A stretch of DNA of 64,000 nt from Cyanophora paradoxa (taxonomy: Eukaryota; Glaucocystophyceae; Cyanophorales; Cyanophoraceae): contig QPMI01000071.1 in the NCBI GenBank assembly GCA_004431415.1, forward strand, positions 434,001 through 498,000. Direction: 5' to 3'. Positions 36,201 through 49,100 of this stretch are shown one piece after another. Position 1 is the first letter of the stretch. Each line of letters opens with the position of its first letter. The notes beneath the pieces were generated by a model. It did no database searches, was not told the origin of the DNA, and worked only from the letters and a program-made list of their open reading frames with translations. The position numbers and the translations under genes are program-made.

Positions 36201-39200
36201 ACACTGTAGCACGCGTCGTCCAGAACGCACGGTGCCGGTGGTGGTTCCGGATGCGAATTCGTTCGTCTCGAGGTCTGGCGCTTTCTCATCGTCCGAACCG
36301 AGCAGCGAGCGGCCCAGAAGATTCCGGCTGTAACGAGGAGGGAATTCGAAGCAGTAAAATGAAAACCGTCGCACACGCATCAAAGCACTCGAACCGAGAG
36401 TGTACGTGGCGTTTAGAAGACCCGGAAGAGGCAGCTTGCAATTGCCTTTGGATCAGGCGTTTCTCGATCGGCCTTATAATAAATCGAATGTGCAGTCAGC
36501 CATCGTTACCATTGTGCAGGTACGTATACGAGGGGCCGTATATGCGCACACGACAGTGGCCACGGGGCAGAACTGCGTCTCTGAGCACGCTGTGCATGCA
36601 AGCGAGGCCTCGGCCGAAGAGTAGAAATTCTGCAGGCAGTGGAACCGTGAGGTCTATGGGGCTTCCGCAGGGAGTAGCTCGCTTCGCGCGCACCATAGGG
36701 CAAGCTTGGCAGTAGTCCATCGAGGCATCTCGAAACGTCCCTATGCACACATATTTCATGCGGTGCTCGCATCGAAAGGTGTCGATAATTGAAAAAGCTT
36801 CGGCGATGTCGAGCGCACCTGCAGGGCATGGCACGCAGCCGGTCTGCCCGTCGTTGCTCTCGTACCCAGCGTCGCAGGGCGTGCAGAAAGTCGCGGCGGC
36901 CGCCGAGAAGGAGTTCAGGGGGCATTGCTCGCAGTCCGTCGCGTTGTCGGAGAGATACGTCGACTCCCAGCAAGGAATGCAGTGCCCATTGTGCGCTACG
37001 TGGCCCGCGGCGCAGGGCTCGCACGCCAGAGACCCTGCAGAGACTTGTGAGTCAATGCGATCCGTGGTCGGTTTCGATGGGTGCGCAGACCGGGCTTGGG
37101 AGCGACTGAGCGGCTGTCGCAGGGCAGGCAGGAGCTCTCTTCCGTCCCTCGCGCAGTGCCTGCCTCGCAAATCGTGCACGACTGACGGTCGGCCATCGCC
37201 TCGTAGCCAGCAGGACTGCGGGGCGCCGACAAGTTCGCTGCTTAGAATGAAAGATGTAGACTTACAAAGCAATGAAAAGGCTCTGAAATGCGCGGACCAA
37301 GCTTGGCAAAACGCGGAGCCCGGCTCCTCCGAGAAAGTGCCCTGCGGTCACGCAACGCGCAAATTCCCGTCACTATTCGAATTCGAACATTTCTGGCTTG
37401 GAGCTCACAGGAGGGCACGGTATGCACGCCGAATCATTAGCAGAGCGATATGTTCCCTGCGAGAAGATATGGGAGCTCAGAGACATAGCCGCATGCGCAC
37501 GGCAGATCCAGCCTGGCAGGCAAATGTCAATCGCACACCGCTCGGCACGACGCGCAGTCTGCCTTATCAGGCGACGCCAGCGATCCCGCCGGGCACCGCA
37601 GGCAGGCCCCCGCGGTTCCGGCGGGAGCGTACGAGTCGACGTCTGGGGGGCAAAGCCGGCACGTGTTCTCTCCTTCGGCTTGATACGTCCCCTCGGGGCA
37701 CTGAAACGAAATTGTAGGTCACCATGTGGATGCCGTCGGCGCCAAGTAAAATGCAAGGCACACCCGCAGACATTCCGTTCTGTCATCGTCGGAGATAGAA
37801 CCCTGCATGAATTCGAGTCGGCGATTGTCACGCAAACTGACTCACTTGCAAGCTCGCAAATAATGATGATCACCGCCTCGCAACGACGGCACGAGGATGC
37901 TCCGGCGTTCGGTGCAATGAACCCCACCGGACACTAGCGCACGGTGAGAGCAGCTTACGGACCAGGGCCCAAGGCCTGGGCATCAGCGTGCGTGCGCACC
38001 AGCTCGCAAAGTGTGCCGTTGCCTCGGGCGCTGCCTGCAGGGCACGGGAGGCAGAGCTGAGAATTCGGTCCTGCCATCATTCCGGGCGGGCCTGGAGCCA
38101 GAGTGAGTGCAAAAAAAACCTCGACTGTTGTACTGTTTAAATGAGAGATGAACGCTGTCGGTCGCACAATCGCTGCAGTCTGTTGCACCTGGATCGAAGC
38201 AATGGATCGGTTAGCTCTCGCGATCGTCGAGAAATAGCGGATCAGCCTCACCCCACGAGCTGACTTGCGTGGGGCTGCACCGCGAGCACACCGAGGCCCC
38301 CGGATACGGGAGGAAAGTACCGGGGGTGCACAGCAGGCAGGGCGTCGACCACCCGACGGTCTGGGTCTGCGCGCAGGGCAGCTTGAGTAAGTTCCACTGA
38401 ACGGTACAAGGGTAAAACGCTTAAAGAGGAGTAAATTAAAGAGAGCGACGTGCGTAGGAGTTGTTCGCGCAGGGGAGACAGCCCTCGGGCCCCTGCTGGA
38501 TCTTGTACGTGTTCTGCGGGCAGGCTGTCCAGAGAGCCCGGTCAAGGGTGATCGGGTTAGCTGTGGACATAACAAAAAGAATCCATTGGCAAATAAGCCA
38601 GTAAATTGCGCACGATAACATGACGCTGAGCCCTCATCTGAGTGGGAGCCTGAAAGGAAACCGCACGCACAGTTATCATGATACTCTCTCGATTTGCAAT
38701 GCAGAAGAGAATTCAGCTCGTACCTGGAGGACACGGCAAACAGTAGGCTAGGGAAACAAACGCATCATAAGATCAGATCTATGGGACAAGAATTGCAAAC
38801 ACTCAGCTAATTAACGATACGAATACGCACTCTTGTTCGGTGCTTCGAACTCGCCTTCGGCACACCTGAAAAGCTTTCCGTGAGTGCCGCTTAAAAATTA
38901 CGACTCGTAATGCTGGCTCACAAGTTCGCGTGGTGCTCGGTGAGAAGACCGCGCTCGTTGCTGACATACCCTGCACCGCGCGATGCCAAATAAGTCGATT
39001 GAATTTTGCTAAACAACGCAGCGTGTGATTCGCACTCGCCTGGGGGCAGAGGAATACAATCGTCGCCGGTGGCATCCGAGAATGACTTCACGTTGAACAT
39101 CTGCAAGAGAGTGATCAGTAACGTTGAAGATCCCGTAAACAGCATCAACTGCGTTGATCGACAGAGACAGAAACAACGCCCGGACCTCTCCAGGCCCGCA

Positions 39201-42200
39201 GTCTATGAAGATCCGTATGACGAGCGGCCTGCGATCCAGGTTTCAATTCGCAACAATCAGCATTGCAGTTGGAAGTCAGTAGTGTGCGAGCTTAAAAGCG
39301 CACGGCGATGCTGCCCAGAGCACAATATAGCCCTCGGGCTTGAGCATAGAAGGCTCCAGATCTGCGGGCATTTGCTGGATCTTCAGCAACTCAAACGTGT
39401 CGTCCGCTTCGGTGTAGTCCGTGAGCGCGTAGCCGCCGCGGATGCCGCCGGGCAGCGTGAACGCCAGCCGCCCCGATTGCAATACCGGAGCGTCCGCATT
39501 CGCGACCTGTAGCGAGCGCAAGCTCAACTTTTGTGGAACCGTTCGCAATGTATGGTTTTCGAAGCCCCGAGACGGTTAGAGCGCACGTGGTACAGGACCG
39601 ACTCGGGAGCCCGGGCTGCATCGCCAGAGAGCCTCCTCGCTGGCTCTGGTCCTAGGAAGTCTTCGTACGGGTCCATGCTGAATCTATCCGTGTTAAAATT
39701 GACGTGCTCCTCGAGCGCGAAGTAGAGCGCTCCGTTTGCGTAGACCGCGGTCGGCACCTGTGGAGGAACGGCCCATTCGCAATTGCGATGCTCAGATTTC
39801 GGCGAAATTCGAGCGCGCACCGAGTGCCAATGAAGAAGGCTGGGAGAGTAGTCGGGGCGAAACTGACTGCAATCGGCAGGGCTGCAGGAGGGGACGCGCG
39901 ATTCGATTTCACCGCCCAGCCCACTGAAGCCCGGCCCGGGTCTCCGCAGCCTGGTCTTCGTCAATCACCGGTACCCCCGCTTTTTGCGAAATCGCAGAAA
40001 TTTGGAAGAAATTCGGCGAACCTGATGATCTCGTCGGGGCACACGACGAAGGAGAATTCCTTCTCGCCCTCTACGAACTTGCACTCCATAAGCTGCTCAT
40101 GCCACGCAGAGTTAGTGCCGCTGCGTGCCGCATGCGCGGTCGATGATGGTGCAAGCTGGGTGACGCACGCCAATACCCGGACCCGCGATCGTCGGCCTCT
40201 CGTTCTGGATAATCTGGGATCAGGCACAACGTTAAAGCTGATACGCGCGATCTTGCAACTGAGACCTAAAGAATATTGCAGACCCAGTTGTCGACCCACG
40301 GAAGCTCCCAGCGCCGGAGGATCAGCGGCGGCCGCACGAGGCGAGCCCCTTCCCCGGTCGCCGGGTCGACGCTCGGGTCGAGCCCGAAGCGCACTTCGAA
40401 GCTGTACACCGCAAAGACGTGCTGGATTGTGAGGCTCGGGCAGTCGGCAGGTTCGAGCGGGCCGTCGGAAAATCCTTTTCCAAGGACCCACTCGTAGCAC
40501 CTCTCTTGCAACTTTGCCGTGTCGCTGTCGTTGTGCTGGCCCCGCGAAGGGAACAGGGGCGCGCGGAGGAGGACGTGGTACGCGATGGGGCCGCCTGGAC
40601 GGGAGGGGGGGTCGACGGCGACGGCCAGCGCGGAGGCGTGCGGGGGCAGGGAGCCCAGCCCGTTTTCGTAGAACAACGGCTCGTTGTCTGCGGTCTCTTC
40701 CATCATCGGGTCATCGTACGAGTACGAGCCCTCGATCACTGGAGGCCACCTTGAGAAGCGAGGTATAAGCTTAAGCGGCGAGCTCGACAAGTATCTTCGC
40801 AAATGGGTGCGCTCACGGAATCTGCTCTGCGCGGTAGAGGATGCCGCCGCCGGCCGACGTGAAGCCCGCCCCGTCCTCCTCGAGGAGGCCCGTGTCGAGG
40901 TGCAGGTCCGAGGAGACGTTGAGCGTGCAGAGGCGCGCCCGCGGCACGACCTTCTGCAGGCGCTCCGTGCCGTTGTACTCGTACACGCTGCGCATTGGGC
41001 AGTGGACTGTCGTTGACGCGTACGTAGAGAAAGATTGATTATCGGGATTTGAAGGACCCCTCAACATTGCACGATTACCTTGCGAAATAGACGATACCGC
41101 GGTTCCACAGCGTAAAGACCTGCGACTGCATGACGCGCTGTCCGCTGATGTCGTAATCGCGATAATATCCTTCAGAAACTTCCACGATATTTTCGTCTCC
41201 AACTTCGGCGTTTTATTTATGCATGATCATGAGCCGAGAACGGAGGCGAAATAAATTAAGGGGCGAGGCGCACACGCAGCGCATCCGAGGGCGCTAGCCG
41301 TATCGATGGGGTATACGCCTTGCAGGCCCCTCGGGGATCGAGTGCCCAGGACACTGCTCCAGTACGCGAGAGCCTCCGCCTGTTATAATTACCAAGCGTG
41401 AGCTCAGATCTAGATAATATAAAACGAGTTTACATCCAGCTCAACAAGCGTAGCTATAGGCTTAGATGACACGAGCTCGAGCATATCGGCCACTCACGTG
41501 GATCGTGTACAGACTGGGCGCGGGGAGAGTTGTCGTGATTACGGAAGTGGTTATGAAGCCAACGAAAGCGTTCCCAATCGCTCCCAACCATTGCACCGCG
41601 CAGTCTCTGAGAAGGCATAGATGATCGTGAGTTGAGCTCGGCCACAATATCTGCTGTTAAGCGGGCATATATAAAGCTGCTGTTAACGGGCACACTCCAT
41701 ATAGACCATATCAACTGCCAGCGCGAGCGTCTGCGAGGAATCGCGGTCGGTCGCCGCGCCATGATCAGACACGCCCGCAGACAATTGAGAAGCTTGAGCC
41801 GCTCACAGAACGCAAGACCATGCGCTCCCAGATGTAGTTTCTCCAGCGACGATCCACGCTCATTCGAAGCAGGTACTGAGCCCTGTGCTCAATAGTACAT
41901 TATCAAAATTGGAGAAGCTATTGAGAAAATCTCATTGATAATAACAAACGACGCAAACCTGAAGCATGGAACGTACTCGTAGTAACTCGCTTCCGATATG
42001 CAGTTTGGTTCAAAGAATTCCTCTTTCGTGAAGTCTATAACGTAGGTGCCATTTTTTCCTCTTTTCCATTCGCTCCCAATGCATCCCACGAGCTCCGCTG
42101 GGACTGCAGACATGTTTCCGGCGAGCCAATTGACTTCCTGTCGGCAGCAAGTTAAGCACGGCAGAGTCCGAGCAGAGTTGCGCCCTTGCTATTAATATTG

Positions 42201-42633
42201 GGACGCACGCACCTTACAGAATGGTCCTAAAATGGTTTTGTCGTCCGTTTCGGGCGGCTCCAAGAGCTCATTCTGTTGAGAGTAGTCGAATTGGATCAGC
42301 GAGGCCTGGAAAACGAAGCGAGCGTGCGGTCGTTAACGATAGCGACGAGCGAACCCGCGGGCTGAAAGGCGTGAAAGAAGAGAAGGACGCAGTCACCAGG
42401 GTACCGGAGAACTGTGCCGGCGCCGAATTCACGTTAGAGATGAGCGATGAATGAAACCCGCAAGCGATCACAAACCGCCGGAAGCGGGATCGACAGCAAG
42501 CAGCGGTCGAGCTCCAGAGAGAATTCTGCACATTGCAAAAGCGTGAGTGCTATCCGGTTGCAGCGCGTGAGCAGCGTTTAAAGCGCGATAAATACCGCAG
42601 AAAAACATCTCCAAGTCGCCGCTCGGCGTTTTC
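33283..42633 (-). CDS. Large Cys-rich (GCC2/GCC3, ephrin-receptor-like) multi-pass membrane protein; N-terminus unresolved
   Basis: The earliest exon I can join is near 42596-42633 (NAERRLGDVFL), so the start lies further up. The first 3 kb of coding sequence (42530-39280) is an extracellular region of unknown fold, with exons ASLIQFDYSQQNELLEPP, AELVGCIGSEWKRGKNGTYV, SVYEYNGTERLQKVV and GGIRGGYALTDYTEADDTF. About 38900-36700 encodes Cys-rich repeats of the GCC2/GCC3 type (CPEGTYQAEGENTCRLCP; CTPGTFLPYPGASVCSRC; CPAGALD). Helices follow: FFLFGLIGASVTGAMLIYGI (~36030), a second (SGSFFTAFSIAFTFVAVAFV, ~35430), and a last one near 33980 (GTVAQIFLVYVF). The Pro/Ser-rich cytoplasmic tail has a [10 protein letters not shown] run and ends SSRAFRNIFFI (stop 33283-33285). 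Surface receptor or adhesion role inferred. Confidence 0.65.
36700..38900 (-). other. GCC2/GCC3-type cysteine-rich repeats
   Basis: Short repeats of about 45 residues with C-P-x-G-x-x-(x)n-C-x-x-C spacing, for example CEQCPLNSFSAAAATFCTPC, then CDAGYESNDGQTGCVPCP, and CPQNTYKIQQGPEGCLPC. They match the ephrin-receptor-like / GCC2-GCC3 family. At least eight are visible, split by introns. Confidence 0.75.
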
Positions 42634-43394
42634 CTGCGATTGCATGAAACAAAAATCATGATCATTAATATTCCGACACAGTCGCTAGTCGCTAGTCGAT
42701 ATATATATCGATATCGATCGCGATGTCATTGCCTTCGCTTTTGCGGGACTGCTAGGCTATATATGCGCATGCGCACCGGTTTGCGATGAAAGCGAACCAC
42801 TGCCAGTCCGCCTAAATCTGCAGCTGCACCCGCGCCCGCGCCCGCTGTACATGTGCAAGCCGCAGCTGCGGCATGCATATGCGGCTGCAGCTGGCGACGA
42901 CGCCGCACATAGGCACACGCTCGCACGCTGCCGATGCATATGGAGCCGCGTCGCCTGCGGCTGCGGCTGCAGCTGACGAGGCCGGTCATAGCTATAGCTA
43001 TAGTGGCCGTGCATATTCAGACGAAGATCAAGGGCGCGCGGGGTGCGTGCCGGCTCCATTGCCAGATGCTAGCGCTTGGCAAGGGCCAGCTGAGGACGAA
43101 CGTTAACGCTAAAATCGACCGATCGACCTCTGGGGCCGTGGCCGCGCCTGCATGCGCACAACTGCAGGAGCGCTGGCGATGCACACTCATGCACAACCGC
43201 CAGTACAGGTCATTACGATCGAGCGAATCTGTGCAGCCGGCAGGCGGACGTATACTTATACGGGACTCACAGGCTGCAGAGTTCTCGATATCCGCCGCGG
43301 CAAAACTACTATAGCTAGGCTAAACGTAGGGCAACGTATACGTAGCTAAACTGCCATACTAGTAGCCCGGGGCCTAGTAGTAGCCGGCCGCGGA

Positions 43395-44389
43395 CACTAG
43401 TAGATAGGGGGGGGAAGTGACATTATTCTGACATTACTCTGACATTATTTAAAATGTCAGAATTCTGGTCGATTTGGCTGGATAAAATAATGGGAAGCGA
43501 TTGGCGAGAAACTGAAGCGTTTAATACTAGCTAGTATGCATCTTGATGCTAGAATAAGGCTCAGTTTCGTGCGGATCCGGTACGAAATTTTCCTAGATGT
43601 ATGGCCATACAAAGGCGACGAGGAAAAGGCCAGTTTCGCGGCGAGCTAGCCGAGCTAGCAGCGCGCCCGGCCGGCGTCTTATTGCTCCAGCGTTCGAGTC
43701 CCGGGAAGGGCAGTTGGGGGGAGCGGGGGGGCCTGGGCGGGCCTTGAGCTGCCTTGCGCTGTCGAGGGCTGAAGAGGGGGCCGGGGCGCAGCGACCCCCG
43801 AGGCCAACTTCTGCACGGCGAGACATTGGCGCGAAACCAAAAATTTCCCTGCTCTAGATTGCTCTAAACTGCACTTCTGACGTGCTCAGTTTCGCGCCAA
43901 TCGTTCGCTGTGCTCCGCTAGAATTTCGGCTGGACATGTATGGCGGAATGACATTATTCTGACATCATTCTGACATTACTAGACAGCGCGAGACTTGACC
44001 TTCAAATGCTAGAATCAGCTCGGAAACTAGGCCGGCGGGCGTCCCCGGCCCAACATTTAGCGTCAGGCGGTGCTCTTTCGATGATGAGTGTCCGCTTGCG
44101 CCGGTTTAATGTCAGAATAATGTCAACATGCCCGATATTATCTTGACTTTACTTTGACAATATATATTGATACACTGTACTGTGACTTGAGTACTGCACT
44201 GGTACTGTACACTGTGACATCTGCTTGAAACAGCGCTAGCCAGGAGCGCTAGCTCTGCTGTACATCGGTTAAATGAAAGGTGAAAAGAATCGGGTCTGAC
44301 ATTATATCGGTTATATATCGGGTCTGACATTATAAATAATGTCGGAGTACTGTCAGAATAATGTCACTTCCCCCCCCTATCTACTAGTG
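43395..44389. mobile_element. Non-autonomous CACTA (En/Spm-type) DNA transposon
   Basis: The element starts CACTAGTAGATAGGGGGGGG and ends in its inverted complement. The inverted match continues through AAGTGACATTATTCTGACA and on, with few differences, for about 70 bp. It is flanked by a 3-bp direct repeat GGA (43392-43394 and 44390-44392). CACTA termini plus a 3-bp target duplication define the CACTA superfamily. TGACATTATTCTGACAT-like motifs recur near both ends and internally (about 43950 and 44110), as expected for transposase-binding subterminal repeats. At 995 bp with no transposase it must be mobilised in trans. Confidence 0.88.
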
Positions 44390-45059
44390 GGAGGCCGCCG
44401 GGCGTTCAACGGCTGCAGGCCTAGGCCTAGGCCTGAGGGTTAAGCTTCAAGGCTTGCGTATCGTAGTACTAGCTATATAGGCTAGTCACAGTAGTATGCA
44501 TGATCGCATGCGCAGGCCAGAAGGAGTCGACGGTCGCAGAGTCGACGCAGACTCGCAGGCCCGCGGGCCGAGCTCGAGGCTCATCAGGCCGCTCAGCGGC
44601 TCGCAGCGAATGCCGCAGACTGCCCGCAGTGCGCGGCAGCTTCCGAAGTTCAAGGCTTAATTGCTACTGCCGGGCCAGTGCCAAGTGCCAACCCACTGGA
44701 ACCCAGTGCCGGGCCGGTTGTTGCCGCAGTACTAGTGCGCCGCAACTTGCGCGCCAGCTACACTGCCGCGCGCAGTGCCGCACCGGCCGCCGGGGTACCA
44801 TCGCATCATCGATTCGCATGTCACATTTTTTCTCGCGAGTAAGTACTTGAAGAACCTCCTTGCAGGCTAGCCTGGCTAGGCCAGGCTGGCCTGTGGGCTC
44901 CTTCACAGGCTCCGTAGGCTCTTAGTAGGTTACAAGAGCAAAACCGAACTTTCGTTTATACAGAAGTTGTACTTTGATAATTACAAAACTATGTTCATGA
45001 TTCATGATGTTGAGGAACAGAGTCAGGTCACGACTCAGCCTCACTTACTAGTAGGTAGT

Positions 45060-45660
45060 AGGTGGGGCGAGCGGCCGCGAGCCCCGGCCCCCGGCCCCCC
45101 GCCGCCGGGCCGCCGGCCCGGGCCCCCGCCGGCCCCCGGGCCCGCGCCCCCCCCCCGGGCGGGCCGGGCGGCCCGGGCCCCCGTACTACGGTAGCCTAGG
45201 CCCTATAGGGCCGTCACGGCGTAGGCTGCCGTAGCCTCCTCGAGCTCAGCCCTCCTGCCAGGCTGGCCCGGCCCCCGAGTCCTGGGCGGTACTACGGTAG
45301 CCGCTGGTGGGACTCGGGCCCCGGCGCCGCCGGGCCGGGCCGACGGGCCGGCGCCCGCCCCGGGCGGGCCGGGGCCGGGGCCCGGCCCCCGGGGCGGCGG
45401 GGCCGGGCCCCGGCCCGGCGGGCCCCGAGCCCCGGCTCCCGGCCCGGTGGCGCCCTGCCGTGGTGCACCCCGTCCCGGGACCCCGCGGCCCGGGCCCGGT
45501 CCCCGCGGCCGGACCCCGGCTCCCGGGCCGGAGTCCCGGCGGCCCGGCGGCCGGGCCGCGGCCCGCGGGCCGCGGCTCGAGCCGGCGAGCTCCCGGGTCC
45601 CGCGCGCGGCCAGGCCGGGCGGTGGGCGGGGCCCTAGTTGGAAACGGGGTAGGGCCCCCG
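45060..45660. repeat. Nearly pure G/C low-complexity block
   Basis: Dense GGGCCC, CCCGGG and CCGGCC palindromes with very few A/T. Long frames on several strands are a by-product of the composition. It sits just downstream of the GCN5 gene. Confidence 0.8.
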
Positions 45661-46191
45661 GCCCCCCGTATTCGGTAACTTACAAAACAACGAGTCGCGC
45701 AGCCTGCGGCGCAGGCCTAGGCCTATAGCTAGGCCTACTCCGTTTCCGGTCCAACCGGCGGCCGGCCCAGTCAGAGCCCGAGCAGCGCTCGAGGCCGCCG
45801 GCGTGTTAGTATCCGCCCTCCTACCGGTAATAGCTACTAGTATAGTATCGGCCGGGCTGGGGCCGCTGGGCGGCTGCCAGCCAGTGCCAGGCAGTGCCAG
45901 CTGCAGCTGCAGCTGGGCGGCCTGCCAGCCAGGCTGGGACCTGGCCCTGGCCCCCCGCCCCTGGCCCCTGGCCCATGGCCAAGGCCCCTGACTGCAGCGC
46001 GCGCCGATCGCGAGACTGCAGTGACTCGAGCTCGGCGACTTCGCACGTGCACCGCGCCGAGACTGCAGTGACTACTTCGCACGTGCACCGCGCACTGTTT
46101 ACTTGCTGGTACTTGCTGGTCCGCTGGGCCTACTCCGGTCCGGTACCTGGCCTGGAGCGGCGGCTCCGAATTCGAATCCGGATCCGAATCC

Positions 46192-49100
46192 TCACCTTCC
46201 TCCTCGGCCGGAGCCTCGCCCGGCGACGGCCGCGGCCCCCGGCCCCGCCTCGACGCCCCCCTCCGCATTCTCCGGATTCTCCCCGCCGGCCCCAGCCCCC
46301 TTGAGCGTGCGGCCGCGGGGCTGCACGCCGGCGGCGCGGGCGGCGCGGGACTCGCGGAGGAGGGCCTCGAGGCCCCCCGCGTCCTCGAACCCGACCAGGG
46401 CCGAGCCCGAGCCCGAGGCCGGGGCCGAGGCCGGGGCCGAGGAGGGGTCCCGCAGGGGCCGGCTACGGAGCGCGTAGTACGCCTCCAGGTCGTCGCACCT
46501 GCCGGCCGATCAAATCGAGGGGTCAACCCGAATACTTCGGTGCGAAATTTCGATCTAAGGGAAATTGTAGGAGTGATCTAGATCTTCAAGTGCATTAATG
46601 CATTAATCAGGAACTTATAATTCGAAGGGGCGTGGACGCACGCCTCGGCGGCGGCGGAGGCGGCGCCGAAGAAGGCGCGCGCGGCCGCGAACATCGCCCG
46701 CACCCGCTGCCCCCGTCGCCGTCATGATCAGAATTGAGGCCGAGGCCGTGGAACCGGGCTCGGGAAAATTTTAAGCAAGACAGCTTGAAGCGAAGCTTGA
46801 ACTTAAAACTTCGATTTCCTGATCATGAGCTTTCCAACGTTGAAAGCTTTAACTCGAAGCTCTACCAAGCTTTAATTTCCCGAGGTAGAAGCTCTAACCA
46901 TAACTTCAGCTTGGAGCTTTCCTAAGCTAAGATGGAATGAACTATATACAATTAACGTAACGGGCGCACGGAGTCGAGGACGGGGAGGGAGGGCGCGAAG
47001 GAGGGCCGCAGCAGCGCCGACTCCTCTGCCGTCGCCAGGTCTGCCGCGCGTGAAAATCGGCACCGGCACCGCGCGGCGCGCGAATCGAAACTCGCAACGG
47101 CGGCGCGAAACTCCGCGAAAATTCGAGCGGGCCGGGTTTTATATATTTGTTTATTGATTTGGGTCCCGAGCGGAGCGCACCGAGCGGAGGGGGAAGGTAA
47201 AGGGCGTGGCGGCGGCCGGCGGAGGCCCGCGCCGCGCCGCCCTTGATCTTGCGCCGCTTGGCGGGCCGCTCGCCCCCCGGGCCCCCCCGGGCGCCGCCCT
47301 CCCCGCCGGGCGCTGCAGTGGCTGCCGGCACCGGCGGTGCCAGCCGCCGCATTGCGATGCCGCCGGACGATGCCTGTGAAAATTGCGAATCATTAAAGTA
47401 GAAAGGAAAGTTCTCGATTCACAATTTAATTTGTTTCCCAAGACCTTGAAGAAGAAGCTCAACAAAATTAAAGACAGCTTAGATGCGTCGATAAATATCG
47501 ATAAGAGCTCCGAAGGGCTCAGATATATGAAGGGTGAAGGCACCTCGTAGAAGGGGCGGGCGGCGATTGGGTCGGGCGGCTCGAGGAGGGGCCACGCCGC
47601 CGCATGGCTCCGCAGCGCGCGCATCAGCGCCGCCGCCTCGAGCCGGAACTGCTCGCATCGGATCAGATCAGATCAGATCGGATCGGATCGGATCAGAAGT
47701 CGGGTCGCGCCTGGGCGGCGAGGCGCGCGGAGGCGGCCTCTGGGTCAGCCTTTTGTCGCTTCTCTTTGGCCGGCGCGGTTTCGGGTTCGGGCCCGGGGGG
47801 AGGCGGCGGGGCCGGCGCCGGGACCGGCGGCGGCGGCGGCGGCGGCGGAGGCCGGACGCAGCCGCGCGGCAGGGTTGCGCGGGCCGAAATGGGCGGTCTG
47901 CGGGCCGGCCCGGCGGAGAGCGGGCTGCGCTCGGGCGCGGGCGGCGCGGCCGCGGGGACGCGGGGGGCGGAGGGGACGGGGGCGGGGAGCCCCTGCCTCG
48001 CGCCCGCGGCCGCGGCGGGGCCGGGAAGCAGGAGGGGCGGCGGGGCGGCGCCGGCGGCCGCGGGCGCTGCCGATCCGGAGCCGACGCCGACTGGGCTCGC
48101 GAGGCGGGCCTCGGCCAGCGACTGTGCAAAGCAAATCATTAGCGCAGGCGGTGGCTCAAGACGAGCATTAGAATTCTCAAAGGATTATAATTAAAATGCG
48201 AGTGAAGACCTGGGCGAGGTCGCCGGTGGGGGAGGCCGCCTCGGGAGACGCCTTTTTCTTCTTCTTTGCCGCCGCTATCGATGTCGAACCGTATCGGAAC
48301 TGGAGAGCGGAGGTCTTGGCCTTGGCGGCCGCGGCCGCGGCTGCGCGTGCGGCGCGCAGCACTCGATGTGAGCTCGCCCCGCGCGAAATTAAAGCCTAGC
48401 CGAAGCCTAGCCTGTAGTCTGCTCTCCTAAACGCTCGCGCACGGATCGGGCCGGTGTGGACGAGGAGGGCGTCGGGGAGCGCCGCGATGCGCCCCCGCAC
48501 GAGCTGCGCCGAGCCGCGCCGCGCGAACGTTAACGTAATCGCGGCTCGGTAATTTAAAATCGCGCTTAAAGCTCAAGCCACCCGCAGTGGCGGCGCCGGC
48601 ACCGGGCGGGCACCTGCTTGGCGGCAAGGACGGCGGGGGCCAGCGACGCGCGAACGTTAACGCGGCTCGGTAAAATTGCGCCTGCATCTAAATCTAGAGC
48701 CACCCGCAGTGGCGGCGGGCACCTGCTTGGCGGCAAGGACGGCGGGGGCCAGCGACGCGAACGCGAACCGCGCTCCCTTCGCACGCGCAGCGCCGGCGAT
48801 CGGTTACAGACCTAGGCCGCGCCCAGGCATAGCCTAAGCTTAGGCCTAGGCCTGGGCCGCACCCCGCAGGCCTCTGGATCCGAGCTCCGGCCCTGTCCGC
48901 GGCCAGCGCCAGCGCCGGCGCCGGCGGAAGGGAGGCGGGCCTCCATGAGGCGCGCCCCGCGGTACTCCTTCACGTGCGCCGCCCAGACCTGGCGATCGCG
49001 AGCCGCTTGATCAGCGCCAGCGCTCGAACTCCGGATCCGGATCCGAAAGAAAGGCGGCAAATAGCTATAAATAGGGCCTCGAACTTCAAGGCCAAGTTGG

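Larger units (their letters stand above)
42634..46191. other. Intergenic region with a CACTA element and a G/C-only block
   Basis: Between the Cys-rich receptor 5' end and the GCN5 3' end. 42760-43010 is rich in GCTGCAGC-type palindromes. 43395-44389 is a transposable element. 45060-45660 is almost only G and C. Unseen 5' exons of the receptor could lie in the first few hundred bases. No other gene is recognised. Confidence 0.6.

Noticed and set aside
43620-43710. tRNA-like sequence with a GTTCGAGTCCCGGG B-box-like motif
   Set aside because: An A-box-like stretch precedes it, but the T-stem and acceptor stem do not pair. It lies inside the CACTA element.
45307-45678. Long frames in the G/C-only block
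   Set aside because: Stop codons are simply absent because A and T are rare.
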